64,000 nt of DNA from Cercis canadensis (GCA_003255065.1 QAOA01000143.1:248001-312000); one strand, 5' to 3'. Positions 11,860 through 23,938 are shown, counted from the stretch's first letter. A program made the numbers and translations. Notes: generated by a model from the sequence alone, not told the origin.

Positions 11860-12456
11860 TCTCCCCTAGTATTCATGTAAAGTCTGTCCACTGTGTTGCC
11901 TTATGCTACATATGTATTTCCTAATGGCAACAACTCTTGAGGCAGGGAAGAATTTTTCAAGAAAGCACCTCTTCATGTCATTCTAGCATGTGATGATGGA
12001 TGGCTGCAAGTATAGCCATTCCTTTGCTGCTCCATCTAATGAAAAGGGAAAAGCCTTCAACTTGATGTGCTCCTCTTGAATTGACTGAGGCTTCATGGTA
12101 GAACACATTATGTGAAATTCCTTCAAATACTTGTGAGGATCTTCACCTGCAAGTCCATGAAATTTTGGGAGCAAGTGTATTAATCCATACTTTAACTCAA
12201 AATTGGCATCAGGATACTGAATACACAAAAACTAGTAATTATCATCAGGGGCAGCCAATTCCTTAAGAGTCTTAGCCCTAACATGCATGTCATTATTAGC
12301 CCTATTTGCAGTAGGATTATTCTCAAGATCAATGTTATCATCAGCCATAGTATGCTCTATATGATTAGGAGCTCTACGTGCCCTAGCAAATGTGTGCAAA
12401 GTTCTCTCTATTTCAGAATCACCTTCAAGTACTTCAAAATGAGAGGACCGAGTCAT
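11860..12456 (-). pseudogene. Gypsy gag, N-terminal part
   Basis: The first piece (12232-12456) starts at a methionine and includes RAKTLKELAAPDDNY. After a stop, the next piece (11983-12228) has CIQYPDANFELKYGLIHLLP, FHGLAGEDPHKYLKEFH and AFPFSLDGAAKEWLYLQP, the core of the Athila retrotransposon gag domain that forms the particle. The motif around 11880-11980 continues the gag with stops. Translation would end after about 74 residues. Confidence 0.85.
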
Positions 12457-12709
12457 ACACTATGCAAATACAGTGACAAAAGTACTCTAAAACACACTAG
12501 AACACACAAAAATAGAAAAACAGTGAAGCAGTGAAAGAAAATGGCAAAAACTAAAACATACCAAATGCACTAGACAAAGGCAAAAAGACATCAAAATAAC
12601 ACTAATTGACCCATCTAAACATTTTTAAATTTTTTTTTACCACCGCAGCATAAAAGCTTGATAAAAATGAAACTCAAAAATCAAATAAAAAATCTTAACA
12701 AAATGAAAA

Positions 12710-13126
12710 GGAAAAAGTCTAAAAAAGCTCCCTGAACTATACACTTTGTGCGCTTTAGCCCTCATCCTTAAAAAATGTAGAGAAGACTTCCTTCAACTAC
12801 GAAAAGGTGCATTTTACCCCCACGATCCTGACGACCGTCCATTAATGGACGGAAAAAGGGATTTGAATATTATAATTTGACCCTAAAACTATTTGAATAT
12901 TACTTTTTGACCCCAATTTTTATAAATTTGTTTTGATTTATACCCTTATAAAATTACACTATGGCCCAGATTAATTACATCATGTGAACATTAATGGATG
13001 GACGTCAGGGTCGATGGGGTAAAGTGCACCTTTTCGTAGTTGAAGAAGGTCTTCCCTACGTTTTTAAAGGATGAGGGCTAAAGCGCACAAAGTGTATAGT
13101 TCAGGGGGCTTTTTTAGACTTTTTCC
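12710..13126. mobile_element. Non-autonomous Mutator-like element (MULE), family 1, copy 1
   Basis: A 417-bp element starts ggaaaaagtc and ends gactttttcc, with inverted repeats of about 140 bp at each end (for example ctatacactttgtgcgcttt against aaagcgcacaaagtgtatag). It is flanked by identical 9-mers aaatgaaaa (12701-12709 and 13127-13135). Long terminal inverted repeats with 9-bp target duplications are the hallmark of Mutator-like elements. No ORF lies inside. It sits in the gypsy leader, so it inserted after the gypsy element. A second member lies at 26699-27486. Confidence 0.9.
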
Positions 13127-13762
13127 AAATGAAAAAGTGGTCAAAATAATGAAATTTGGCTTAAAATGAAGACCACATAGCATTAGCTATGACTTTTGAT
13201 TTTCAGGCCATTTTCCTTCAACTGACCAAGTTTCAGGTCAATCGGAGCACAAAAATTAGGCCGGAACAATACACGCGAAAACCACTAAATCAAACCGAAA
13301 CAAAGGGAAAACAAGGGAAAACTAGCACCAAAGCACCATAATTCACACAATAGAAACCTAAAACAGCAAGGTAAATAAAACAGCAAGAAAAACAATAATC
13401 ACATGGCTCACACAATATAGAAATTTTGCCAAAAAGTGAACTAAGATAGCAAAGGAGACATAATAGCGGCAAAGGAAACAAAACATGGGCAATAATAGCA
13501 CAAAGTTCAGCTCACAGTGCTTCTCATAATGCAATTTCTTTGTCTACAACTTGCAGCTCAATCTAAGTTGGTGACAATAAAAAATAACACAGAAACAAAA
13601 ACACAAAACAAGGAAAGAAAAACCTAAACAGATAAGGAAAATAAAATAGGAAAGCAGGTATAACAAAACGAAAACGATGAAGAACAACTACAAGAAACAA
13701 GAATAATAAGAAAACAAAACAGTAACAAAAGAGTTCTAAGAAGATTAATATGTTAGATAAAA
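13127..13762. other. Gypsy leader between primer site and gag
   Basis: This AC-rich stretch, pyrimidine-rich on the minus strand, contains runs such as gaaaacaaa and no supported gene. In Athila-type elements a long untranslated leader separates the primer site from gag, which fits its position. Confidence 0.5.
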
Positions 13763-13780
13763 TCCCCGGGAACTGGGCCA
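13763..13780 (-). other. Primer binding site of the gypsy element
   Basis: The minus strand reads TGGCCCAGTTCCCGGGGA, six bases inside the LTR edge. It resembles the tRNA-Asp-type primer site (TGGCGCCGTTGCCGGGGA) usual for Athila/Tat elements, with a few mismatches. It fixes the element's orientation and the inner LTR boundary. Confidence 0.75.
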
Positions 13781-13786
13781 AAATTT

Positions 13787-15082
13787 TGACGAGTGCCGAA
13801 CCGTACAAAAATTACAATACTAATTGCAACTAAATTGTAGTATAGGATGCAACTAGTGTCATCTCTCAAGGATTCACCATAATATTTAATCTACTAAGAC
13901 TCACACAGGAACGGAACTAGGGGGTTTTGTGTTGAATGCAGAATGTTAAGAATCCAGAAAGTAGTAAACTGAATTTAGTCAAATAGGAGAAAACGTAATC
14001 AACTCAAGCAGGCAACCAAACTCTAATCCATCCTTGTTCACTAAAGGTTATCTAAATCTGATTTAATTCTTGGTTAAATGTTATCTGGAACCCCTAACAG
14101 CAACACTTATAATTCCTACTGATTACTAATCAGGATTCAATTAATCTTGGAACTAAGAATCTAGGCAACCGCTCTATATCACTAAGTCCAGATTAATTTG
14201 AGAAACGAATTGTCCAAGTTAACCATATAATAAAAACCTTTAAAATATGATTACCAATTTGATTACTGTGATGAATCTAATCAACCGATTTAAATTCATA
14301 TAAAAATGCAATCAAAGTACCATTCAATCACATAAAGATGGGAATAAGCAGTAATTCAAATTATATTAAATTAAACCCAGATTGAAGCACAAGAACTCTG
14401 GATTAGCAAGTCTGATTCCTCTTGAATCAATTACAGAAGTACTTAGCCCTTAATGAAAGGCTTAAACAAAAAGCAAAGGTCTAAACTTGAACTCAGGGAA
14501 AAGAGGTAGTAGCTTCTGATGATAATATGGTCATCTCTATTATTCTCAACAACTTAAGAATAAATACTAGCTGGCTGTCTCCTCTAGGTTTCCTAATGGT
14601 TTCCTAATTACAAAATAAATCTAGTTTCCTAAATCTTTAATGGTAAAAACATGATTAAACCCTAGTGACATGTGTGCTGGCCCAAATAGCAGATGTTGGG
14701 CCAATAAACAAATATTGGTCCAATAGGCAAACCCAAGGAATGGAATAAGTCGATGCTGGGCGGATGTAGAAAATATGGACTGCTTGCATGCAAATTTCAG
14801 TTATCCAGACACGAGAATCAGCTTCTGGTCTCTTCATATGAAATGTATAATTTTCTGTCAGCTTTCCTACGAAACTAGAATCTCAACAATCGAACATCTG
14901 CAGCTCAAGATATAGTGAAAAATGTAAGCAGTGCCAAAAATCAATAGTTATGCAATTAAAGTCCAAAAGCACCAACAAGTCCAAATCCACAAAATACGTC
15001 TATGGGCTATGGAAATAAGCAAAAACACACACTAAAAGTCTAAGTATAAGGGAAACAAATAGTGTAAAATAATGTCTTATCA
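13787..15082 (-). repeat. 5' LTR of the gypsy element
   Basis: On the minus strand it starts TGATAAGACATTATTTTACA and ends CGGCACTCGTCA, giving TG...CA ends next to the primer site. It is about 1.3 kb long and has no coding content. The matching 3' LTR is not in the window, so age cannot be estimated from LTR divergence. It abuts the 3' side of the copia element at 15083, which suggests the gypsy element inserted into the copia element. Confidence 0.75.
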
Positions 15083-15484
15083 AATGCACTCAGTTGAAAC
15101 GGTGCGTTTTGGCCAAAGGCTAAAAAATGCGAGCTGAAGTGCAAGGAATGTCAAAAATGATTTTGGCCTAGAAATGATTTCAGTCCAAAGAGTAAACGAA
15201 TAGGGCCTTTTGAAAAATCAGTCCATGAAGTAGTATTGCCCAAGAAAATTTATGAGATCTCTTCAAATAAAAAATTCAAACATGATCAAATTTATTTAGA
15301 CAATTGACAGCTTATAAAATTTAAAAATGATCAGGGATAAAATTGGGCACATACAAGAAGATTGTCAAAATTTCAGAAGAGATAAGCATAAACCAGAAAT
15401 ATTCAACAACCAATCAAAATTCTTTAGCAAAAATGAAATGTATAAGAACAAGCATCATGCACACACATATACAAGAACACTTCA
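15083..15484 (-). other. 3' region of the copia element beyond RNase H
   Basis: This is about 400 bp downstream of the RNase H end, with no open frame of note. On the minus strand it includes aaaacgcaccgtttcaactg near its end. Sireviruses often have extra sequence, sometimes an env-like ORF, between pol and the 3' LTR. It could be that, but I cannot recognise a product. Confidence 0.4.
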
Positions 15485-15865
15485 TCAATGCATGTTGATC
15501 ATGCCTAATTCATGCCTTAGGAAACATAACATTTCTTCAGCTAATGGTTTTGTAAAAATATCAACAAGCTGATCCTCAGTATTAATAAAAGAAAGTTCAA
15601 TGTCACCCTTAAGAACATGATCTCTAAGAAAATGATATTTTATGTCTATATGCTTGGTTCTAGAATGCTTTATTGGATTTCTTGCAATGTTTATGGCACT
15701 TGTATTGTCACACATCAAAGGAATTTTGTTTAGAAATATACCATAATCAACAAGCTGTTGTTTCATCCATAGAACTTGTGAACAACACAATCCAGCAGCC
15801 ATGTACTCAACTTCAGATTTTGATTGAGCAACTGAATTTTGTTTCTTTGATTGCCAAGAGACCAA
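15485..15865 (-). pseudogene. Copia RNase H
   Basis: The minus-strand frame encodes [20 protein letters not shown], with catalytic E, then [24 protein letters not shown] and HIDIKYHFLRDHV, ending in DIFTKPLAEEML: the full Ty1/copia RNase H signature. A frameshift near 15865 separates it from the upstream [19 protein letters not shown], which carries the first catalytic D. Confidence 0.92.
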
Positions 15866-17061
15866 TGCTCCTCCAAGAAATTGACACCTTCACTTGTGCT
15901 CTTTTGATCAATGGAACATCCAACATTATTAGAATCTGTATATGAAACTAGTTCAAAAGAACTAGTTCTACTGAACCATAAACCAACATTTACAGAATTG
16001 ATTAGATATCGAAATATTCTTTTAACAGCAGTCAAATGACATTCCTTTGCTTTAACCTGAAATCTAGCACATGCACAAACAGAATAAATAATATCTGGCC
16101 TACTAGCAATCAAATACAACAAAGATCCAATCATACCTCTATACCTTTTCTCACAAATAGATTTACCTTTTTCATCCAGAACCAGTTTTGTAGCAGGACT
16201 CATAGGAGTTGAAATACCTTTTGCATTGTCCATGCCAAAACGTTTGAGTAGCACTCTTGTGTATTTGGACTTATTTATGAAGATTCCATCTCTTAGTTGC
16301 TTAACTTGAAGTCCAAGGAAAAAGTTAAGTTCTCCCATCATACTCATCTCAAAATCCTTGCATAGCTCATTCTTAATTGATCCAAAGATAATATCATAAA
16401 CATAAATTTGAACTATGATAATATTACGAGATAATCTTTTAGTGAACAGAGTGGTATCAACTTTTTCTCTTAAAAAATCATTTTTTATGAGAAACTCACT
16501 AAATCTATCATACCAAGCTCTAGGAGCTTGCTTAAGACCATAGAGAGCTTTAGAGGGTTTGTACACATGATTAGGAAAGTCTAGATTTTCAAAACTAGGA
16601 GGTTGTTTAACAAAGACTTCTTCATTAATATAGCCATTTAAAAAAGCACTTTTTACATCCATTTGCTTAAAGCCTTTGAAAGATGCAAATGCAAGAAATA
16701 TTCTTATGGCTTCTAATCTAGCTACAGGGGCAAAAGTTTCTTCAAAGTCTATACCTTCTTGCTGATTAAAGCCTTGAGCTACCAATCTTTCTTTGTTTCT
16801 CACAATCTTGCCATCCTCATCAAACTTATTTCTAAAAAATCTTGTACCGATGATTGTGTGACCTTTCGGTTTAGATACAAGAGTCCAGACTTGATTCCTT
16901 GAGAACTGATTCAGCTCTTCTTGCATTGTCATGATCCAAGCCTCATCTTGTAATGCCTCATCAATTTTGGTAGGTTCGGACAGGGATAGTAGAGCCAAGT
17001 TCACATGCTTATCTTGAAGAGATGCTCTTGTACTAATCCTTCTTTCCAAGTCACCAATCAC
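15866..17061 (-). pseudogene. Copia reverse transcriptase
   Basis: The long open frame starts in the integrase-RT linker and has [58 protein letters not shown] (first catalytic D), [20 protein letters not shown] and [13 protein letters not shown]. The catalytic YVDD box reads YVYDIIFG: the first of the paired aspartates is replaced by tyrosine, which abolishes polymerisation. The frame extends into the first RNase H motif before the frameshift at 15865. Confidence 0.93.
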
Positions 17062-18130
17062 CTTTTCAATTGGGTGATCCTTTAATATTCTGGTTTCTTT
17101 TGGAAAAAGAGTCTTTCACATTTTTCTGTGGAGCTTCTTCCTGAACTAGTTCTGAAAGATCTAGTTCAATGTGAATCGAATCACAAGGAATTTGTTTTGT
17201 TGCCTTTTCTCAGATTTTCTCTTCTTTGGAGGGTTCTTTGATGCTTTCCTGCACTATCTCATTTTCCTCAAGGGGTTTTGAAACCAAAGGATAGTTAGAT
17301 TCATCAAAGACCACATGCATTGATTCTTCTACCATAAGAGTTCTTTTATTAAAAATTCTATAAGCTTTGCTAGACAAAGAATATCCCAAGAAAATGGTTT
17401 CATTAGATTTTGAATCAAATTTTCCCAAATGCTATTTTCAATTATTTAACACAACATTTACAACTAAATGCATGAAAGTAGCTTACATTAGGTTTTCTCC
17501 CTTTCCAAAGCTCATATGGAGTTTTCTTCAAAATAGGCCTAATCAAGCATTTATTTAAAATGTAGCATGATGTGTTTACAGCTTCAGCCCAAAAGTATTT
17601 TGGCAAATCATTTTCGCACAACATAGTTCTGCCCATCTCAACTACAGTTCTATTTTTCTTTTCAACCACACCATTTTGTTGGGGGGCTCTAGGACATGAA
17701 AAAATTATGGTGGATGCCTTGTTTTTCACAAAAGTTTTGCAACAACTTGTTTTCGAATTCACCACCATGATCACTTCTAATTAAGGTGAGCAAAACCTTT
17801 TTCATTTTGCACTCTTTTGCTGAAACTTTCAAAAATCTCAAAGGTGTCATCCTTATGAGCAAGAAAGAAAGTCTAAGTAAACCTAGAAAAATCATCCACA
17901 ATAATAAAACAATATTTCTTTTTATTTAGACTAGATGTAGATGCTGGTCCAAAGAGATTCATATGGAGAAGTTGAAATGGCCTAGAAGATGACAATTCTT
18001 TCTTAGACTTGAAAGAGGATTTAATTTGTTTGTCTTGCTGACAAGCAACACAAACCTTGTTTCTTTTGAAAACTAGTTTAGGCAAACCAAAACTAGCTCC
18101 TTTTTAGAAAGCTTTGAAATAGGTTTAAAA
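17062..18130 (-). pseudogene. Copia integrase
   Basis: From the N-terminal side: VCVACQQDKQIKSSF (the CxxC half of the zinc domain), then PFQLLHMNLFGPAS, where the usual catalytic D of HxDLFGP is N; IRSDHGGEFEN with the second catalytic D; and RAPQQNGVVEKKNRTVVEMG with the third (E). FLGYSLSSKAYRIFNKRT follows. The domain is spread over three frames (17873-18085, 17689-17901, 17442-17774) with a fourth open piece at 17210-17428. Confidence 0.9.
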
Positions 18131-18571
18131 TTTACATGTCCAAGTCTTCTATGCCACAACCAAGAATTATTGTTTTGAGAAGAAAAACATGTTTCCTTTT
18201 TTGATTTCAAAGAGTCTCTAGAAATAGTATATACATTGGAACATCTTTGACCAACAAATAGAACATCATCAGAATTTTTCTTGTGAATGATGCAATGAGG
18301 AGTTTCAAAAGTGATTTTATGATCCTTATCACAAAGCTAACTTATGCTCAGCAAATTATACATCAAACCTGTAACTATCACCAAAAGAGATTTTGATTTT
18401 ACCTAATCCGACAATTCTACCTTTGCTATTATCACCAAAAGAGACATCCCTCAAATCCACTTTGTTAATGGAGACAAATTTTGAAGGATCTCCAATCATG
18501 TGTCTAGAACAACCACTGTCTAGATACCAACAATCACTTTTGGCTTGATAGCAAACCTGCAATGAGATCAC
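18131..18571 (-). pseudogene. Copia protease and pre-integrase region
   Basis: The open piece at 18356-18571 encodes DCWYLDSGCSRHMIGDPSKF, the copia aspartic protease active site (DSG), followed by VSFGDNSKGRIVGLGKI. The remainder to 18131 is the pre-integrase region with stops; its LWHRRLGH-type motif is recognisable only in part. Confidence 0.88.
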
Positions 18572-20205
18572 AGAGGCTTAGGTACCCAAAATTCTTTGGG
18601 TCCTTTCATGTTAGAAGCAAATGTGCCTTTAGGCACCCATACCATCTTTCTTGCAGCACAAAGTTTCTTATAGGAGCATGCATTAGGAAAATGTCCTATA
18701 CTTCCATAGTAAAAGAAAGTTCCTTTAGAAAAGGAATGTGAGGAGGAAGCTTTGACAAAAGAATTTTTTTGAAACCTTTGAAGTGCTAGGCTGAACATAG
18801 CCTAAACCAAATTTGTCATTGCTTACTCTTTGCTTCCTAAGATGGAATTTAAATTATTTCTTCCCTTAACAAACTTGACTAACTCTCTAGACAATTCATT
18901 CACTTTTCTTTTCAGTTTGTCATTTTCATTTTTTAAAGAAGTGAAATGATTTTCTTTTTCAAGAATGTCATTTTGATGTTGAAGCATTTTAAGTTTATCA
19001 ATCAAAACAACATTATCTTTTTCAAGTTCTTCTATCACATTAATTTGATCTTTTATGATTTTCTTTAAGGCATTAATTTTCGCAAGTCTTTTCTCATAAT
19101 CAAAAGACAAATCATCAAAAGGAAGACTTAGTTCATCATAAGTAGGCAAGAGTTCAAGGTCTAGATCATTTACCTCACGTTTTTCTCCAGACCCTTCTCC
19201 GATTGCCATTAGACACAGATTGGCAACATTTTCCTCTTCTGATTCATCACTCCAAGTAGCCACCATAGCTTTCTTCTTCTCCTTTCTAAAAGGCCTCCTT
19301 TTGAGGTTTGGACATTCAGGTTTAATGTGACCTGGCCTTTTGCATTCATAGCAAATAATAGGCTCCTTGCCGCTTTCTCCCTTGGTGAAGTCTTTGTAAT
19401 TTTTCGAAGAAAATTTCTTCTTTTTCTTTTCTTTTCCTCATCATATTAAGCATTCTTCTTGTCACTAAGGCTACATCTTCATCACTAAAAGCTAGAGTTA
19501 AGCTCTTCTTTTCCATGATTAGCATCTAGTGTGATTCTAGAGTGCCTCTAAGAGCATCAACAGTAAGATCATTCGTTTCTGCAAATTGAAGCAAGATAGT
19601 TACTTTGGAATCCCATTTTTCAGTGAGACACCTCAGAATCTTCTTGACTTGTTCTTTTTGAGTATAAACTCTTCCAAGTCCTTTTAGACTATTGATGATA
19701 CTTAAGAACCGAGCAAAGAAAGATTCCAGAGACTCATCTTGAGTCATGTGGAACATTTCATACTTGGTAGAATAAATATCAATCTTTGCTTCTTTAACAT
19801 GACTTGTCCCTTCGTGAATGGCAGCAAGTATGTCCCACATTTCTTTTGCAGTGTTGCAAGAGGCAATGTTTTCATATTCTGTAGCAGATACACCACACAA
19901 AATGTTGTACCTTGCTTTTGAATTGAGAATGAGTCTAAGCTTGTCTTTAGTAGTAAACTCATGCTCTTCTTTTGGAACAGTATCTCCTTCCACTACTTTG
20001 GTAGGATGAGTGATACCATTTCTGACTATCTACTAACCATCATAGTCAATAGCCTTAAGATACATTTCCATTCTCTCCTTCTAGTAGAGGTAGTTTTTTC
20101 CATTGAAGAATGGAGGTTTATGGGAGGAGTGAGACTCATTTTCATTGTTTATGATACCTGCAACACAAACTTAATAGGATCTTTAGCTCACGGTTAGTTA
20201 AACCA
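18572..20205 (-). pseudogene. Copia gag with zinc knuckle and coiled coil
   Basis: The 19526-19993 piece is the UBN2-type gag core (CNTAKEMWDILAAIHEGTSH, MTQDESLESFFARFLSIINS). Next comes a zinc knuckle near 19290-19360 reading CYECKRPGHIKPEC (CX2CX4HX4C). Then comes a 147-residue acidic and coiled-coil segment (SDESEEENVANLCLMA; heptad-like LKKIIKDQINVIEELEKDN). A second, damaged knuckle follows at 18568-18798 (YYGSIGHFPNACSYKKLC). The long coiled coil and second knuckle are usual in Sirevirus-type gag. Frameshifts separate the pieces. Confidence 0.88.
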
Positions 20206-20223
20206 GGAAATATAGAGCACAAA

Positions 20224-20235
20224 GCTCTAATACCA
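20224..20235 (-). other. Primer binding site of the copia element
   Basis: The minus strand reads TGGTATTAGAGC, one mismatch from TGGTATCAGAGC, the sequence complementary to the 3' end of initiator tRNA-Met used by copia elements. It lies two bases inside the LTR edge. Confidence 0.85.
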
Positions 20236-20237
20236 AT

Positions 20238-21377
20238 TGAGAGTTGCAGAGTCTATTCCTAGTGGGGGGTGAACAGGAATTGTTAAAAATTAGTTCTTAA
20301 AAAAATGATTCAAATCATAGATTTGTTAAAGAACTGGTTCTTACAAACTAGTTCTTTAACAAATACTAGATTTGAATATACCGAAATAACTTAAAAAATC
20401 ATGTAGACAAAACAAAGAAATATCCAAAGAATCATAGATGAAGAAGAAGAAAATCTACAAGAGATTTATAATGGTTTGGCTAAGCATGCCTACATCCACT
20501 TCTCCCATACATGGGGTTCTACTATTCTTCAAGTTTATTTGTCCAAGCTTCTCCAAGCTTTACAACAAGTTTATTTTTCCAAGCTTCTCCAAGCTTAACC
20601 ATGGTTTTTGTTTCTCAAGCTCACCATGAACTCTCTCTCTCTAACTCACTAGAGATCACTCTCATGGATTTCTCCCATAGAAATCCAGATACAAAACACA
20701 AGTGTTTTGTAGCAGCCCCAAGAAGAAACTCTCTTAAAGAGTAGGTGTGATACAATGAAAATATTGATGCATGAAGGAATGACCGAGAGGAGGAAGAAGA
20801 AGATGAAGAGCTCAACTTTCAACAATGGCTTCCTTCTCTCTCTCTAAAATGTTTTTCTTCTTTCTTCACTTCATGGATTTTTGAAGCCTTGGAGTCTCCT
20901 TGCTTTATTTGATTTCTTGTGCACGTGAAAGGCCAAATGGGGAGGCAAAAGAGGAGCCACCAACCGGCTGACACCTTGTCAATCAATCAAGGTGGCTTTT
21001 GTCCTTTTTGGTCCACAAAAGTCTCACTTGTGTAAGAGGGTAGATAGATTCTTCCTTGGAATAAAGACTTTACACAAATCACTTCAGATGAAGCTTTCCA
21101 AACTTAGCTAACATGACTTAGTCAGATTGTAGAAGGGTAGATTTGGCTGGAGTCCGTGAGAAGCTTTGTCCACATTAGTAATATTTGAGACTCATCACAG
21201 ATGCAAGAATTGGTTCTTAAGAACAAGTTCTGCAGGGCTTCATTTCAAATTTGTTCTTGATAATAACTTATAAACACAATACAGATTAATGGCAACAAGA
21301 CAAACAACACATATAAGAAATGATCCAAGGCATTATTGTTATCATCAAAACAGGTTCAGAGACTTGTGGGGCTAACA
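20238..21377 (-). repeat. 5' LTR of the copia element
   Basis: On the minus strand it begins TGTTAGCCCC and ends CTCTCA next to the primer site, giving TG...CA ends and a length of 1140 bp. Within it a 15-bp perfect inverted repeat (atttgttaaagaact at 20321-20335 and its complement at 20350-20364) could fold as a hairpin. The right edge cuts directly into RHD3-like exon sequence at 21378. Confidence 0.82.
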
Positions 21378-23769
21378 AGAAGAAGATTTTAAATTAAAGG
21401 TATTACTATATAGATAATTAGATATGCATCCAATGCATGTGAAGGAAAGTTTATTGTTCAATATACCATTGGTGGAAAGTAAAACATATAACAAGTGACT
21501 TAAATTTTATGTGTAATGAATCAAATTGCACCATCAGTAATCTTCAACTGGTTAAATATTTTAACGTAAGCAATTTTTTAATTCAAAATACATTTTTGGG
21601 CCAAAATCAGAAGAGACATTACATAGATTGTCAGGTTTTATTATAATTAGGAATTTTAATTTAGTCTCTTTGATAGTTTCTGTATGAGTTTTTCATTTAA
21701 AACACTATCTCATGTTAAGTAGACTATCATTAAGATAATTTCTGTAAAGTGTTTATCACAAAATGGTATAAAATAAGTCACTCGTAAAATATTAAGCTGC
21801 ACCACTGATGCATTGAATATAAAGCTTACTGCAACATGCATTGCAATTTCAAACTTTTTGCTTCCCATTAAATACCTATTACTCGACCCTTAGGAAGTAC
21901 CAAAAGAATTATTTATTCATTTGTTGTTGCTTTTATTATTATAGTTATGAGTATTTTTTTATTTCTTTTGCAGGTTAAAAACTTAAAGCAACAATTTGTT
22001 CATTCCACTGCACCAGGTGGTCTTGCAGATGCAGGGGATAAGAAAAAGCCAGCTTCAGGATTCTCAATGATGGCACAGAATATATGGAAAGACATAATGG
22101 AAAATAAGGACCTAGACATTTCTGCCCATAAGGTGATTTTTCTTTGGAAAACTTATTTCGAGTTATTTAAAGTTCACCTATATATGTTATAACGGAGTTA
22201 CAAATCCAGACCAGATCATCGAGTAGCTTCTATTTGTGAAAGGGTAATGTAACTTAGATACTTGGAAATATCTTACTATTTAAACTCAACTGAATCTACT
22301 TAACCGATATAAAGTAGTGTTATATTCACTAATATGTCACAAACATTTCTCTGCCTGGCCAAAGCTGATTCAGTAGCAGTCCGTTCACATTGGGATTTAG
22401 GGAGAATAGAGAGAATCTGTAACATTATATATAAAGGGTTTTCGGAGTGGGTTGGATGGAATTTTGGGAGGGTATAAGCTACCCTCTTATTGTTTAGCCT
22501 CTAGTGGACCCAAAAAACATACGATTCAGTGTCTGGGCTCCACTCAATAATCACACATTTTTGAAGTGATATGCATAATAACGATATACATGACTAAATA
22601 ACCACGCCAGGCTATAAAACAAAAAATAAGGATAATGTAAAGCACGGAGTACTAAATTATAATTTAGTCCAATGCTTAATCATTATAAATAATGGCGCCA
22701 CCAACATTCATAGTTTATATCAGTAATAGATAACTGTATAAATCGTCTTTGTTGCCAAAATGAAAACCTTTTGATGCTAAGACAATAATAATTTGAGATC
22801 TCAAGTTTTATTTCTCATTCCTCTATATCTTCAGTTAAAACATATAGCTGTATTTATCTAATGGTAAAAAAAACCATAACTAATTTTATTTTAACTATTT
22901 AATGCTGTTAAGAAAACTTTTCTCCTCTCATCTTGTTCAATCCACTCGCATAATTTTTATTCGCATGTCAAGAAGAAACCAATTTCATCCATCCAACAAC
23001 TAAGTTAAATCCAGAAATCTTCAACATAGAATTTTGAGTATTTGTTAGTGTTTAGTTATTAGTTTTATTTTCTTTTCTATTCTTGGTTCGACAGATAAAT
23101 GTTTCATTTCTTACAGGTTATAGTGGCAACTGTACCCTGTGAAGAGATAAAAAATGAACTGTATGATTCTTTTCAAATCAATGAGGTATAGAAACTAACT
23201 GTTTTCATATTGCAGCACCTCTTGAATTTTTGTTATTCGTATCTATCCTCTAAATGGTTTCACGTTGATTACCCAGGATTGGTGTAACTTGCACAAGGAT
23301 GCACAGTTTGGTTTCGTTCCTGATTTTCAGAAAATAGTGAATTCAACTCTCAACTCCTGTGTTTCAAAGTTAGTATTTTCGTTTTATGTGTTATCTTTTT
23401 TTTAGTATCAATGTCAACATTTGCATTGTATGTATTATCCGTATTCATTTTTTTAAAAATTAAAGTAAAGAAAATACTACCATTTAGTTTCTAAAAGACG
23501 CACCCTTTATCAATTTAGTCCCTAATCTTTAATTTTTTCTAAACTGAATATCTGAATTTTCAAACTTTGGTTTCTTCCTTGAATGGCTTGAATGACATTT
23601 TACCCAAGTTAATTAAGCTCATTTTATATTTCTTTGATTCTAGATATGATGCAGAAGCGTTATATTTTGATGAAGAAGTAACAAATGCAAAGCGAGAGGA
23701 GCTTCTTCATCAATTGTTACAAGTAATTTCTTCTACTATCAACCTTGCACATACAAAACATTTATTGTA

Positions 23770-23925
23770 CAATGGGATTGTTTATTTATTTATTTTTATT
23801 TTTTTGATATGATATAAAATGGGATTGCTAGCGGCTTCATCAATTGTTTTTATTTTATTTATTTTTTTACATGACAATATGAAGGATTGAACCTTAAGCA
23901 CTAATTGGCAGCTAAGTAATAAAAA
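23770..23925 (-). repeat. SINE-like tRNA-derived head in an intron
   Basis: On the minus strand an A-box-like TTAGCTGCCAATTAG is followed at tRNA-like spacing by GGTTCAATCC, a good match to the polymerase III B box. An A/T-rich tail of the form aaaaaaataaataaaat comes next. This is the layout of a plant SINE. I see no target duplication, so it may be an old fragment. Confidence 0.4.
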
Positions 23926-23938
23926 CAGTAGATGTAAT

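Larger units (their letters stand above)
1..15082 (-). mobile_element. Athila-like Ty3/gypsy retrotransposon, decayed, left end outside window
   Basis: Read on the minus strand the order is 5' LTR (13787-15082), primer binding site, leader, gag, protease, reverse transcriptase, RNase H, integrase, then a purine tract near 718-730. This gag-protease-RT-RNaseH-integrase order defines Ty3/gypsy. The gag sequence (LIHLLPKFHGLAGEDPHK), the primer site type and the PPT phrase resembling TTTAAGTGTGGGGGAGG are typical of Athila-type plant elements. All coding parts carry stops or frameshifts, so it is dead. The 3' LTR is not in the window. The interior appears twice (2380-7128 and 7130-11857), probably through assembly, so the true element is likely about 4.7 kb shorter than shown. 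A solo LTR (1395-2823) interrupts the integrase and a small MULE (12710-13126) sits in the leader. Confidence 0.85.
15083..21377 (-). mobile_element. Sirevirus-like Ty1/copia retrotransposon, 3' end lost or outside window
   Basis: On the minus strand the order is 5' LTR (20238-21377), tRNA-Met primer site, gag with zinc knuckle, protease, integrase, reverse transcriptase, RNase H: the Ty1/copia order. The RT/RNase H phrases ([26 protein letters not shown]) and the long gag with a coiled-coil resemble the Sirevirus/SIRE lineage. Multiple frameshifts and a lost RT aspartate make it inactive. Its 5' LTR ends inside an RHD3-like exon. No 3' LTR is seen; the gypsy 5' LTR begins where the 3' part should continue. 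Confidence 0.85.

Noticed and set aside
13290..13808. Minus-strand frames rich in F, L and C that look like membrane segments
   Set aside because: They arise from the AC/AAC-rich gypsy leader read as TTT/CTT codons; no start context, no conserved pattern.
20511..20815. Serine-rich and phenylalanine-rich frames
   Set aside because: They are within the copia LTR and come from simple repeats such as ctctct and gaagaa.
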